In this document: positions 17,044 through 26,950 of the stretch, piece after piece
How positions within the stretch are numbered: position 1 is the first letter of the stretch
Layout of the letters: every line of letters starts with the position of its first letter
Assembly: GCA_027022365.1 (NCBI GenBank)
Contig: JALVYU010000026.1
Location: forward strand, 248,001 to 312,000
Origin: Desulfurococcales archaeon
Lineage (GTDB): Archaea; Thermoproteota; Thermoprotei_A; Sulfolobales; Desulfurococcaceae
Length of the DNA: 64,000 bases
Direction: 5' to 3'
Notes under the pieces: generated by a model
What the model saw: the letters and a program-made list of their open reading frames with translations, nothing else
Database searches by the model: none
Told to the model about the DNA's origin: nothing
Made by a program: the position numbers and the translations under genes

Positions 17044-17772
17044 TCATTCTATCTCCCATATCTTCAACCCGCATCCTTCGTAAGTATTCTGTCCGGGGCA
17101 CCTCCTAATTCTCGGCTCTATGGTGAGGAATGCTTTTTCGAAATCAAAACTTTGCCATCTATACTGTTTCGTAACTATGTATCTAGTCAGATATGCCACA
17201 TAGTCGGCTATCTGGATCGCTGGTTCTAAGTGGGAGTAGGAGAAGGTGATGTATGTTCTATATGTTGGATTTGCGAGTGCTTCTTCTATACCCTTCTCGA
17301 TATCATGTCTAATATTTGCATCTTCGCGTAGATTCTTTGAATCAAATATGATGAGCGCTATGTTTTCATCTGCTCTAGTCATATATAGTCTCTCGACAAG
17401 GAGTTTTAATGCATGTTTTCTTATACCTCGGGCCCTCTTCTTCGAAATCTCTACTCCTGGTCTTGATTTAACAACAGCTACAATATTTAGTACTATGTCA
17501 AGCCTTGAAACGAGTTCGGCGATTTCTTGAAATATCCTTGCCCTATCCCGCATGGGGAGTCTCCACGGAGAATTCCCCTTAACCAGATGCTTGGTATGGA
17601 CCTCATTAACCCGGATACCATATTGATTATTAATATGTGAGAGGAAACGCGAGAAACTACTATCAACTACACCAAGTTTATCCTCACAGACGGCGACAGA
17701 TGACAAAATATATGGGCCTTCATCGAGCTGAAGAGGATCACCCGACTCGTCAACAAATATTAATAGCGTCAA
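17044..17772 (-). CDS. DUF3800 family protein (RNase H-like fold)
   Basis: 242 residues. It opens with 'LLIFVDESGDP', the DUF3800 hallmark, and ends with the conserved 'AIQIADYVAYLTRY'; central Asp in 'LIIFDSKNL' fits an RNase H-like active site. Such proteins are widespread in mobile and defence contexts but biochemically uncharacterised. It stands alone, convergent with the pilus surface gene, with the twin hairpin between them. Confidence 0.88.
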   Translation of the reverse strand: MTLLIFVDESGDPLQLDEGPYILSSVAVCEDKLGVVDSSFSRFLSHINNQYGIRVNEVHTKHLVKGNSPWRLPMRDRARIFQEIAELVSRLDIVLNIVAVVKSRPGVEISKKRARGIRKHALKLLVERLYMTRADENIALIIFDSKNLREDANIRHDIEKGIEEALANPTYRTYITFSYSHLEPAIQIADYVAYLTRYIVTKQYRWQSFDFEKAFLTIEPRIRRCPGQNTYEGCGLKIWEIE

Positions 17773-17952
17773 CAGTCACCTACCCTGTGCTCCTTGTACA
17801 TACACTAAGCTATTTCGGATATATTTAACATCCACGTATGATATAAGCTTAAACCGTTTAGTAAAGAAATCTATCTCATAGATCTGCTTTCACAGTTCAT
17901 CAATGATATGTTCCTATGTGTTTGCTTCACTGTTTTTATCGGTGCATACTAT

Positions 17953-19104
17953 ATGAGGGGCCAGGCGGCTGTTATTGGTGTTGCCTTGTTCTTCATAGCC
18001 ATGATCATAATGGGGGCCGTGTTCCTCAGCCTAGTCTCCAAGACTGTGAAGCTGTTCATAGCCGAGGAAATGTCGCTAAAGTACCTGGAAAGAAGGGCCC
18101 AGGAGAGCTTAAAGATTGTATGGGGCTGGGATATGGTGTCGGCTACAGAGGGGTATCCCAAGCTTATCATAAATAATACTGGGTCAGTGCCGATACATAT
18201 TGTCCAGGTTAGGCTCAGTATAAGGGAGAAGGATCCAGACAGGCTCTCGTGGTCCAAGATAGTCCAGGGACCATGGATCATAGCCGAGGATAGGGATCTC
18301 CCTGTAGGAGGCTCACTAGTAATAAAGGCTAACCAGAAACTTAACAGGACACAAATAGAGTACTGGTACAAGAACAACATGACAAGAATACTAGAAGCAA
18401 GAATAGTGACAAGATACGGAAACGTATTCAGAACTGTATATGTCCCGAGACCTCCGAAGTCAGGTCTAAAACCGGGATACAACACGATATTATTCTACTG
18501 GTCTGCTCATGACTGGATGGATATAGAGAATAATGACTGGTGGCATGGAGACAGGCTGGGCTACTATAAGATGACTGCTCCGGATGGTGCTTGGAGCATT
18601 GACGGGGGCAATATCGAGATCCCCGAATGGACTACGGTCTCCTCGAAGACCATTAGCTTTGAGTTCATGGTTTATCTGCCGGGCACGGATAGTGACGGAT
18701 ATGTTTTGGGCAGTAAGAACTATCTCGTCCTGGCCGTAGAGTTTATTGATAAGGGCACGGGGCCCGCCTATCCCGCGACGGTCTACTATTCATGGTCCCT
18801 GATAATTACCGGTCTCGATGGTAGTAGCGTATACAGTGTCTCTACGGGAGAGATAGAAGACACAATATCTGTTCCTGACGGGGTTCCCCACACGGCGTGC
18901 TTCAAGCTGGAACCAGGCAACCCCAAGTTCATAGTATTCGACGACATCCATGTAGAGAAGTCTCTCGACAAAACACCTAAGAATATCGAGCCAGGCTGGT
19001 ACATCGTAGAGCTGAAAATAAGGCTCAGAGCAGAGGCCGGGGGATCCGCTACACTTGGCCTTAAAAGCGTATTCCTATACATAAGCAACAAGAATTTATG
19101 GTAA
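17953..19104 (+). CDS. Large pilin-like protein
   Basis: About 383 residues from ATG 17953; an in-frame ATG at 17908 would add 15. The start 'MRGQAAVIGVALFFIAMIIM' resembles an archaeal class III signal peptide with pilin helix; the rest is a long beta-rich extracellular domain including a Trp-rich module ('DWMDIENNDWWHGDRLGYYK'). It may be a minor pilin or adhesin of the type IV pilus-like locus. Confidence 0.7.
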   Translation: MRGQAAVIGVALFFIAMIIMGAVFLSLVSKTVKLFIAEEMSLKYLERRAQESLKIVWGWDMVSATEGYPKLIINNTGSVPIHIVQVRLSIREKDPDRLSWSKIVQGPWIIAEDRDLPVGGSLVIKANQKLNRTQIEYWYKNNMTRILEARIVTRYGNVFRTVYVPRPPKSGLKPGYNTILFYWSAHDWMDIENNDWWHGDRLGYYKMTAPDGAWSIDGGNIEIPEWTTVSSKTISFEFMVYLPGTDSDGYVLGSKNYLVLAVEFIDKGTGPAYPATVYYSWSLIITGLDGSSVYSVSTGEIEDTISVPDGVPHTACFKLEPGNPKFIVFDDIHVEKSLDKTPKNIEPGWYIVELKIRLRAEAGGSATLGLKSVFLYISNKNLW

Positions 19105-19107
19105 TTT

Positions 19108-20025
19108 TTACCAGAGGGGTCTTCCTATATCATATAGTTTTTTATAATATGGTGCAATTATATTCTCCACCTCAGAACATGGGTAGGGTTTAATTGGGAA
19201 TTCTGGCTCATAGCCTGCTGACAGTTCTGCCAGGTAGAATATGTGGTTTTTCCATGTGAAGTTAAAGCATCCTTTCAATCTAGGAGGGGGATTATCAATG
19301 GCTATTGCCACGTATGCGTGATCAGCTGGGAAACCATTTGCTGGGCAGGCTTTAGCTGTTATATAAGCCACCCATAAACCAGCGTCAGCCGCTAGCTCGA
19401 TAGCTAAGCCAGATTTAGTCATACAGTTTCCCTCGTCATATACTATTTCAAGAAGTGCATCGTATGATCGTGGTTCCCACTTGTAATGGATCTGTGAGGC
19501 TATACTTAATATCATTAGGGCTAGTCTGTACTCAGTGTAGTTTGACGGGTATTCTTCAACGTATTTTCTTAGTGTAGTAGCTATTGCCTTTATGATTGGT
19601 TCTGAACCCCATTCCGGCATGTTGTTAAGGTGTAGTTCTATTACGAATTCTGGAATAATTATTTCTAAGACAACATATCTATGAATTATGTCATCGTAAA
19701 AGTAGAACTTTCTAGTAATTGTTGAGGAGTTTGCATGGTCTATAATGCTTAGTAATTGCAATAAGTTGTATTTCCCTGTTACTAGCTTTCCCTCTCTAAC
19801 CATTCTATCAGAGTACAGTATGTAGTCTCGGTATATCCTTTTCCATTCTTCAATTGTTTTATTAACAACGAGTATTATTCTATTGTTCTGTGTTGTTGTG
19901 GTTTGGTTTTCTTCTTGTTCTCTCTGTTTCAGTTCTGCAACTATGTTTGTATACATTACGTGTACGAGGAGTATGAGCACTATGACGATTAATGCCGTAG
20001 CGGCCGCTTTATGTATTGTTCTCAT
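19108..20025 (-). CDS. Membrane-anchored transglutaminase-like protein
   Basis: 305 residues. An N-terminal membrane anchor (residues 8-27) is followed by an extracellular domain with 'YDEGNCMTKSGLAIELAADA' (candidate catalytic Cys) and 'PADHAYVAIAI' (candidate His), the order seen in transglutaminase/papain-like folds. It overlaps the upstream AbrB gene by 17 bases, and ggaggggg precedes its ATG, so the two are co-transcribed. Substrate unknown; cell-surface peptidase or cross-linker is possible. Confidence 0.72.
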   Translation of the reverse strand: MRTIHKAAATALIVIVLILLVHVMYTNIVAELKQREQEENQTTTTQNNRIILVVNKTIEEWKRIYRDYILYSDRMVREGKLVTGKYNLLQLLSIIDHANSSTITRKFYFYDDIIHRYVVLEIIIPEFVIELHLNNMPEWGSEPIIKAIATTLRKYVEEYPSNYTEYRLALMILSIASQIHYKWEPRSYDALLEIVYDEGNCMTKSGLAIELAADAGLWVAYITAKACPANGFPADHAYVAIAIDNPPPRLKGCFNFTWKNHIFYLAELSAGYEPEFPIKPYPCSEVENIIAPYYKKLYDIGRPLW

Positions 20026-20350
20026 CTTCCCCCTCCTTGAAAGGCTCTATTATTATCTTGTCGCCGTCCCCGCGTATTTTTACCAGTTCATACTTATCCA
20101 GGCCGGTTTTCTCTGCTAGTTCCCAGGGTATGTTTACCCTGTACTGTCCCCGCCCTTTGGTCGGCTTCACGACGTAGTAGTCTATACGCTTGACCACCAG
20201 CTTATCGTCCTGGACCGTTACCAGGACCCGCTCTCCTTCTTTGAAGGGGGCTTTATCCTCACCAATATACAGTCTCAGCTTCCCCCTCCCCACATCCACT
20301 ACCCTGACCGGGCCCATGCCCCGTCTAAGCACAATCTTATCACTGGTCAT
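20009..20350 (-). CDS. AbrB-like DNA-binding protein
   Basis: 113 residues from ATG 20350. The C-terminus 'GQYRVNIPWELAEKTGLDKY' followed by 'ELVKIRGDGDKIIIEPF' is an AbrB/SpoVT swapped-hairpin domain. It overlaps the end of the decayed helicase and the start of the transglutaminase-like gene. Possibly a regulator of the latter. An N-terminal 60-residue beta-rich part is not recognised. Confidence 0.75.
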   Translation of the reverse strand: MTSDKIVLRRGMGPVRVVDVGRGKLRLYIGEDKAPFKEGERVLVTVQDDKLVVKRIDYYVVKPTKGRGQYRVNIPWELAEKTGLDKYELVKIRGDGDKIIIEPFKEGEDENNT

Positions 20351-21551
20351 CAACACTATTTCCAAGGAGCCCGGCTTCAGGTATATCGACGCCTTCTTCC
20401 CCGACAAGTGTAGATATGATAACATCTACCTCGCCACTTTTAGCCTTCTTAACAAGTTTTAGTCGCTCTTCCTTCTTCGTATCACTTGTTAAAACGGCTA
20501 CTTCATCGTCAGAGAACCCCATGTGGTTAACAATTGTTCTTTGGAATTCCTTAGCAGTAGCTTTACGAGATGTATATACCAGTACTGGCTTCAGGTTATC
20601 ATTTTCTTTAATACCATAGACCGTTAAAATATCAATTAATATTCGAGCTTTATGCGAGGGTTCACTCGAGTTGTATAGTTCGTCGAGGTCTCTATGGGGT
20701 ATTATCTTGTTTCTTTCGATGGCTCTCCTGTAGCTTTCACGGAATGCTTCCTTACCGTATCTTGATAGTGTTGACTCGAGGAACTTAATTATCTTGGGAT
20801 CTCCACTAGGTAGTGCTCTGAATAGGGCATTGTAGACCTTGTTTTCGAGATCGCTCATTTCTGCATCGAACAGGTCTGCTATGGCTTTTGGAGGCTTGAA
20901 GTTAGGGTCCATTTCTTCTAATCTCCTGAAATCATACGATAAGAGATGAGGATCACCGGTCACTTCTACAACTCCAAGGTCTAGCCGGTACCTCTTATAA
21001 CTGGGTAGTAGAGCCGTAAAACCAATTATAATATCCGGCTTGAGCTCCGTGAGTAGTTCCATGTAGTATTTCCCGCCAAAAAGCATGGTGTACCTCATCA
21101 ATTATTATCATTCTGAAGTCTTCCTTGAGAATAGATGTACATTTGAGGGCCGTCTGTGGTGTTGATATAACAATTCTTTTGCCAAGTTCAAGAAAGCTAT
21201 TACAGTTTCCCTCATATTCTTTACCGACGAGATCCCCGAATACTCTACTCCATAAGCCACATTCCCTTCCTCTCCCATACATTTGGTCACAGAGAAATCT
21301 GGTAGGCTCAATACAAGTATACGAGGGATACCATGTTGGAGACCGTAAAATGCCGTAAACATCTCGAGTAATGTTTTACCGCTACCAGTAGGCATAGAGA
21401 CTATAATAAACCTTGAACCTCTTTCTATAGCTCCAATAACTTCATTAGCAACATGTTCCTGATACTTTCTAAGCTTAAAACCAAGTATATTATAAACACG
21501 ATCATTGAAAGAGCCGAGTAAACTGCTCATATCCAAGGCCTTACGATACAT
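20340..21551 (-). pseudogene. Decayed superfamily 2 helicase
   Basis: Motif I 'MPTGSGKTLLEM' lies in the first part (21551 downwards), 'PTRFLCDQM' and motif II 'IIIDEVHHAF' in a second frame, and 'VLVYTSRKATAKEF' plus 'VGEEGVDIPEAGLL' in a third. Two single-base shifts break it: one near 21312 just before the PTR motif and one in a T5 run near 21080. The C-terminus stops after motif V, so motif VI is missing and an AbrB gene overlaps its end. It is a pseudogene unless the shifts are sequence errors. Next to a decayed integrase, it probably derives from a lost mobile element. Confidence 0.8.
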
Positions 21552-22257
21552 GATAACATGACATAATAATCCGAAGAAGAATTATTTTTAATTTATTTTT
21601 TTAATATTTCCGGGTACTTCTTAATGACTGCTAGGAGCTTCCTTAATTTTTCTTCAGTTTCCTTTTTCTCTTATTTCCAGTTCCAATGTTGCTTGTTGGT
21701 GTAGTGGATAGGCACATCTCCAGCAGTAATTGGCTTTCTTAGGGTTGGTTGCTCCGAATTCCTGACATATTATGATTGTATTGTGTATTGTATTGATGTT
21801 TTTCTCTTATTCGTCTGCCCCTTTTAAGTACAAGTGAATGGTTAATAGACCGATTACATTTGTGTCGTCAGCATATCGTAAGAGTCTTTCAATAACAGCG
21901 ACTTTATAGTATCCTCGCTAACATATAATTGAACCACTGCTGTGGCCCCGCAGAAGTTGCTTCTCTATGTATTTAAAGAAGAGACTCGAACGCAAAAGTG
22001 AGGGCTCCCTGGCGGAACCATATATTTTAGTTCGGGTTTCCAATCTCTTACATTCTTCTATACCTCCATTTAGCCTCTTGTTATGATTTCAGTAAAGCAT
22101 GTTGAGCCCTTGTCTTGGTAATGCGTTTGTTCCGATCATTATAGCTTTTATAAACCTCTTATCAGTCCACTAGAGACAATAAGAGTAGTACCTAACATAC
22201 AATATAATATTCTATTCAATGAAGATCATAAAATAACTTAGTAAAAAAGCAATGAGC
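21552..22257. other. Intergenic stretch without intact genes
   Basis: Contains the integrase relic on the minus strand (21593-22080) and otherwise AT-rich sequence. No intact reading frame over 60 codons is seen. The bases between 22081 and 22257 show nothing recognisable. Confidence 0.6.
21593..22080 (-). pseudogene. Decayed tyrosine recombinase/integrase (3' part)
   Basis: Reading the minus strand across two in-frame stops and one frameshift gives a recognisable integrase tail: 'VAVIERLLRYADDTNVIGLL', a 'HLYLKGADE' element, a zinc ribbon 'CQEFGATNPKKANYCWRCAY' and a helical end 'TEEKLRKLLAVIKKYPEILK' with a stop at 21593-21595. The zinc ribbon plus coiled-coil tail is typical of archaeal chromosomal integrases. 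The catalytic region is decayed or absent. No attachment site is visible. Confidence 0.6.
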
Positions 22258-23631
22258 TTATCTACTAATCATGGATATTTCTATAGCTGAGGCATCGACT
22301 AGCGAGTTATACCCGATACAGAATACCTTGTCTACTATCATTGGCAACGCGTTGTACAATAGCCCGGTAGTTACGGACATTTCTAATTCTAGAAGTGAAC
22401 CGTCATTGCTGTATGTGAGGTTTATTAGTCCTAGATTTATCCCTATAACGTAGCAGTTGTCTCGTATTTTAACGCCATAAATTATATGTTTGACTATTAT
22501 CTCACCATTAATAGTTTTGTATATATGTTCATGTTTTCCAACGATGACTATTGTCATTAGCTCCTTATGATGATTAGCTCTTGAAAACATATTTGTTTTC
22601 ACATCATACATTATCAGTGTTTTGTTCTCTGGAACTATTTTACGATATGTCAAGAACGGGGGTAGATTCATGATTCTTATATTCTCCCCACAGATGGGGC
22701 AAGAGCCGATGTTTTGGTAGGGAGAAATTATTTTCTCTATTAGGATTAGTCCGCCTCTATGTACAATAGTCCCATTTCTTAATATCATAATTGGTTTAGC
22801 TATATATTCATCACCGCATTTTTCAACGTATATTAGGTTTGCTAACGAGTATGTCTTATTATCTATTTTCATTATGGTTTTGGGGAGTACATTGTATAAT
22901 ATTAGAGTTTCGTTACTATACATGCTCCTATTTGTTAGATGGAAAATCCACTCTCCAATGAATCTACCATGGCTATCAACTACTGATCCCGTCTGCATAT
23001 TAACATGTACGGTTCTAGTAATGTTTAGATAGTTGAAGACCGCGATATGAAACCCATCTTTAATTATCCAGCTAGAGTCTATCCGTGGAAGCGGCTTGTA
23101 TTTCTCACCGCACACAGCTATCCCTTTCTCGAAAACGAGCGTTATGTTAATCTTCGCTTTACTGTTATGCTGTATAACTACATACATTCTTTCCGATAAT
23201 ATTCTACATGATATCTTATTTAATAGGTTGCTTATGCTTTCTAGATCATTATGCTGGCACATAATAGCTCTGTAATCCTTATAACTATTGTATAATACAA
23301 CATAATATCTTGGATAAAATGAACCGTTGATTAATCCTTTCCCATATTTATTGATTATCTCATTAGCAATGCTTCTGAATATGTATAAATGTATCGTATC
23401 ATTAATATCACCCAAGGTTCTGACCTGATATAGCGTTTCTACCGGCTTTACAACAACGTCATGTGAGGCACTGGTAGTATTTATTGAGCTAGGCGAACTA
23501 AATTGATTAATGGATGGGGGGACGTTATATATCGTACCGCTAAGTACAAGTAATAGAATTAATATAGCGGTTGCGGCACCAGCTAGAACATATGTGGAAG
23601 TTTTACTTCCAACCATATATATCGCCTTCAT
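22258..23631 (-). CDS. Membrane-anchored extracellular protein, unknown
   Basis: About 457 residues from ATG 23631; upstream in-frame codons overlap the preceding gene. One N-terminal membrane segment ('VLAGAATAILILLLVLSG') then a long extracellular, Asn-rich domain with many glycosylation sites and a 'CPICGE' pair near residue 320 that could bind metal. No family recognised. It follows the small Cys-rich secreted protein by four bases, so both are probably one operon. Confidence 0.62.
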   Translation of the reverse strand: MKAIYMVGSKTSTYVLAGAATAILILLLVLSGTIYNVPPSINQFSSPSSINTTSASHDVVVKPVETLYQVRTLGDINDTIHLYIFRSIANEIINKYGKGLINGSFYPRYYVVLYNSYKDYRAIMCQHNDLESISNLLNKISCRILSERMYVVIQHNSKAKINITLVFEKGIAVCGEKYKPLPRIDSSWIIKDGFHIAVFNYLNITRTVHVNMQTGSVVDSHGRFIGEWIFHLTNRSMYSNETLILYNVLPKTIMKIDNKTYSLANLIYVEKCGDEYIAKPIMILRNGTIVHRGGLILIEKIISPYQNIGSCPICGENIRIMNLPPFLTYRKIVPENKTLIMYDVKTNMFSRANHHKELMTIVIVGKHEHIYKTINGEIIVKHIIYGVKIRDNCYVIGINLGLINLTYSNDGSLLELEMSVTTGLLYNALPMIVDKVFCIGYNSLVDASAIEISMISR

Positions 23632-23635
23632 ACAG

Positions 23636-24130
23636 TTATGTGAAGCATGTTCCAGCAAGAGATGCTGCTACAGAAGGTTCAACACTACCGCACATATTCT
23701 GGACAACTGAGGTGTACATTATATTGCCAGCGGGATGATAGCTGGCAGATACTGTGCTCCCATCGAGCCAGAGGACTAGAGTTGTATGGTTATATATTCC
23801 TAGAGATATATCATAGTATCCTATTTGAACTAATGCGTAGCTATCAGCAACACAGCACGCGCCCCCTAGTAAGGCATCGCCTGTAGCGGTTCCTACACCA
23901 TAAGAATCTAAATCATTTGAACCAGTTATCTGAGCACTTACTTCGATAGAATCACAGTTACTGCTGGCCTGATTAGTGCAGTAAGGATCCCCGACACTAG
24001 TATTGATTTTACTCGCATTGTTAGCGTGAGTGATGAAAGGAATACTATATAGCCCTACGTATCCAGCCATAATCACTATAAATAAAAGCGGCATCATAAG
24101 CGTTAGAGCAATAAGCGAACGTTTCTCCAT
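23636..24130 (-). CDS. Small Cys-rich secreted protein
   Basis: 164 residues. N-terminal signal/anchor helix ('LIALTLMMPLLFIVIMAGYV'), then a Ser/Thr/Asn-rich domain with seven Cys residues, including 'GGACCVADS', suggesting disulfide bonds. No family recognised. It lies upstream of, and almost touches, another exported protein gene. Could be a minor pilin-like or surface protein. Confidence 0.6.
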   Translation of the reverse strand: MEKRSLIALTLMMPLLFIVIMAGYVGLYSIPFITHANNASKINTSVGDPYCTNQASSNCDSIEVSAQITGSNDLDSYGVGTATGDALLGGACCVADSYALVQIGYYDISLGIYNHTTLVLWLDGSTVSASYHPAGNIMYTSVVQNMCGSVEPSVAASLAGTCFT

Positions 24131-24571
24131 ATGTTTATCGCCTGATATTTTCCTAAATTAATAAATAACTTATATTTTTTCTTTCATAGAATGATTTTTC
24201 CTTTGGAAAAAGGCTTTAATACGGCTTGATGGTTGAAGAGAAAAGCGTCATGGTATCGAAGTTTCTAATACCTCAGATGATGATCTTGAAAACACTATAG
24301 CTACAGGAAGGATCTAGTTGTATAATTGTTGGGCAGTTTTTAGTGTGGTTTTTAATGTTAGCTGATAAACGACTTGGAACTAGTGTTCGTTAAATATCCG
24401 GCTTGTATATGTTCTTTCCCATGCGTATTTCATAAGTTTTACAGAAATGATTATCAATGTGTTTTTATAGGTGTCTATGCACCATAATTGTGCGTTAGGT
24501 GATATGAGGGATGTGTTTTAACTAGTGGGTCTGAAACACGTGTTCTTCACCCCAAGTCCTTATCCGTATAC
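24131..24571. other. Intergenic region, 441 bases
   Basis: AT-rich and without an evident gene. A TATA-like sequence (aataacttatatttt) near 24163-24177 on the minus-facing side could serve the secreted-protein operon; the rest may hold the promoter of the downstream synthetase-like gene. Nothing else recognised. Confidence 0.5.
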
Positions 24572-25834
24572 ATGTCTAGGCGGTCTCTCCTCAAAGATCT
24601 AGGGAGAGACGAAGAAGCCATTATTGTGGCATGGATAGCTGACAAGCACGAAGACAAGATCGTTCTTAGAGATGCTAGTGGCTACAGGGAATTTAGAGTT
24701 AAGGGCTCGAAGGATCTCTCTGAACTGCCGCTTGAGACACTCGTAGTTATCGAAGGGGAGATTAGAGATGATATCCTATTTGTCAAGAAGGTTATACCCC
24801 TGACATTACCGCGCAGGGAAAGAGGCTTCGACTACACAAGTGTAACGCGGGACACCGACCCTGTTGCCGCGGCCAAGTATTCACCATGGGTTCTCCGCAG
24901 CAAGCTACTGCAGTCCGTAGTGAGGCTTCAGCAATATATCCTGGAGTATGTCCGCGAATTCCTTTACCGGGAGGGGTTCACAGAGCTACTGCCCCCGATA
25001 GCCAGCGTTGTCAGTGATCCTGGCCTTAGGGGTGCTAGGAAGCTTAGGACGAGCCTATATGGCGTCGAGTATGAGTTGACGAGCAGTGTTATAATGTATA
25101 AACAATCCTCCGCGGCAGTGTTTGAGAAGATATTTTACGTTGCGAGAAACATTAGGGAGGAGCCTCCCGAGAACATAGGGACTGGGAGGCACTTGGTGGA
25201 GTTCACGCAGATAGATCTGGAGTGGGCGCTGGCTAGCGTGGATGATGTGATAAGGCTTGCAGAGAGACTCTTAGAATACGTCTCGGAGAAGCTTGCGAGA
25301 GAGAAGAGCTGGTTGTATGGGGAGCTCGGCGTGGAGCCGTACGTGTTTAAGCCTCCCTTCCCAAGACTAACATACGATGAGGCACTAGAGGTTGCGAAGA
25401 GGCTCGGATACAGTGTTGAGTGGGGTAAGGAGCTGAGCCATGAGGCTGAGACAGCGATAGCGATGGAATACGATTCGCCAGTGTGGATCACAGGGTTCCC
25501 GGTCGTGAGCCGGGGCTTCTACTACCTCCCTGACCCAGACAGCCCACGGTATAACAGGGACTTCAACCTAATACTGCCTAGAGGCTATGGCGAGGTAATA
25601 GATGGGGGAGAACGTGAGTACAGGTACGAGGAACTCGTCAAAAGGATAAAGGCTGTCGGCGAGCCGCTGGAGAAGTATGAGTGGTTCCTCGACCTCGCAA
25701 GGGCGGGAGGTATCCCTCCCAGTGCTGGCTGGGGCCTAGGACTGGAGAGGCTGACAAGGTTCTTGGCGGGACTAAAGCACGTGGGGTTAGCAACGCCATT
25801 CCCGAAGCTACCAGGCGTGGCCGGAACTCCGTGA
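24572..25834 (+). CDS. Aspartyl/asparaginyl-tRNA synthetase family enzyme
   Basis: 420 residues. N-terminal OB-like domain (residues 15-90), then a class II core: 'GTGRHLVEFTQIDLEWA' (motif 2 region) and 'GWGLGLERLTRFLAGLKHVG' (motif 3). It belongs to the AspRS/AsnRS family. The order OB domain then core is complete, so it may charge tRNA-Asp or tRNA-Asn; but the archaeal asparagine-synthetase-type paralogue (AS-AR) is an alternative, and I cannot decide from motifs alone. A 440-base gap upstream, and a small minus-strand gene downstream. Confidence 0.85.
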   Translation: MSRRSLLKDLGRDEEAIIVAWIADKHEDKIVLRDASGYREFRVKGSKDLSELPLETLVVIEGEIRDDILFVKKVIPLTLPRRERGFDYTSVTRDTDPVAAAKYSPWVLRSKLLQSVVRLQQYILEYVREFLYREGFTELLPPIASVVSDPGLRGARKLRTSLYGVEYELTSSVIMYKQSSAAVFEKIFYVARNIREEPPENIGTGRHLVEFTQIDLEWALASVDDVIRLAERLLEYVSEKLAREKSWLYGELGVEPYVFKPPFPRLTYDEALEVAKRLGYSVEWGKELSHEAETAIAMEYDSPVWITGFPVVSRGFYYLPDPDSPRYNRDFNLILPRGYGEVIDGGEREYRYEELVKRIKAVGEPLEKYEWFLDLARAGGIPPSAGWGLGLERLTRFLAGLKHVGLATPFPKLPGVAGTP

Positions 25835-25851
25835 CCTTGCAGAGATTATGC

Positions 25852-26043
25852 TCAGCGGCAGTAACGATTCATGATCCTAATTATTTTCTGGCCCTTTGAC
25901 CTACTCTTGGTTCTTGCTATTACCTCGTCTCCAGCATCGATGACGTCGATTCCGGCAAGATAATCTTTAATACTTTGGTAGCAGCGCTTATCGATTATAA
26001 TGATGTAGTAGCCGCTTGGATCACGTGGGCCCAGAGAAGCCAT
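25852..26043 (-). CDS. Small hypothetical protein, 63 aa
   Basis: Begins 'MASLGPRDPSGYYIIIIDKR' with ggtgg spaced six bases before the ATG at 26043; the frame also opens at 26055. A central hydrophobic strand then a basic end ('SKGQKIIRIMNRYCR'). No family recognised. Convergent with the synthetase gene. Confidence 0.45.
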   Translation of the reverse strand: MASLGPRDPSGYYIIIIDKRCYQSIKDYLAGIDVIDAGDEVIARTKSRSKGQKIIRIMNRYCR

Positions 26044-26123
26044 TATCGCCACCATTATAGTAAAATATATGTTATCTGGTCGAGTATTATTATTTAAGAG
26101 CCAAGTTTTATGGTGAACGTTAT

Positions 26124-26786
26124 ATGAAATGGAATGTTACATGTAAACCGTCCTACTCGTTATTAAAAGTAGAGCTCGAGCCAGGTGAAACTGTCACGAC
26201 CGAGCCGGGCGCGATGGTCTATATGAAGGGAGATATAGAGATCAAGACGAGTAGCGGCGGAATACTAAAGGGCATTATGAGATCAATGCTTGGAGGAGAA
26301 AGCTTCTGGCTCAACACATACCGTGCACGCTCACATGCAGAAATATGGTTCGCCCCAAGCCTTCCAGGCGATATAGAAGCACTTAACATAGATGGTAAAG
26401 GACTCATAATACAGGACACTAGCTACCTTGCACATCACGGAGACATATCAATAGGCACTGCTTGGCGGGGATTCCGCGGACTACTCGCGGAGGGAGAGCT
26501 CTTCTGGCTAAAAGCCGAGGGACGGGGACTAGTATGGGTTACGAGCTATGGCGGCCTCGAAAAACTCGAGCTGAAGCCTGGTGAAAGAGTAATCGTTGAC
26601 AACTTCCACTTCGTAGCAATGGACGACGGCATGAAATGGAAAGTGAGAAAGTTTGGTGGATTAAAATCATTCTTATTCGGTGGAGAAGGCCTTGTGATAG
26701 AGGTAGAGGGACCTGGTAGACTGGTATTACAGACAAGATCACTGCCACCATTCATAGGGCTAATATCAAAATACCTTAGAAAGTAA
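26124..26786 (+). CDS. AIM24/TIGR00266 family protein
   Basis: 220 residues. 'VELEPGETVTTEPGAMVYMK' near the start, 'GESFWLNTY' and 'LVLQTRSLPPFI' near the end are hallmarks of the AIM24/TIGR00266 family, a beta-rich trimer of unknown function widespread in prokaryotes. Length matches the family. Starts with ATG and stands alone upstream of tRNA-Val on the other strand. Confidence 0.9.
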   Translation: MKWNVTCKPSYSLLKVELEPGETVTTEPGAMVYMKGDIEIKTSSGGILKGIMRSMLGGESFWLNTYRARSHAEIWFAPSLPGDIEALNIDGKGLIIQDTSYLAHHGDISIGTAWRGFRGLLAEGELFWLKAEGRGLVWVTSYGGLEKLELKPGERVIVDNFHFVAMDDGMKWKVRKFGGLKSFLFGGEGLVIEVEGPGRLVLQTRSLPPFIGLISKYLRK

Positions 26787-26792
26787 TGATAG

Positions 26793-26889
<97 letters not shown>

Positions 26890-26950
26890 AACCAGTATTT
26901 CAGAGTAGCAGGTTACCAAATTAAATCTTTTCTTCAAAAGGATTCTAGAT

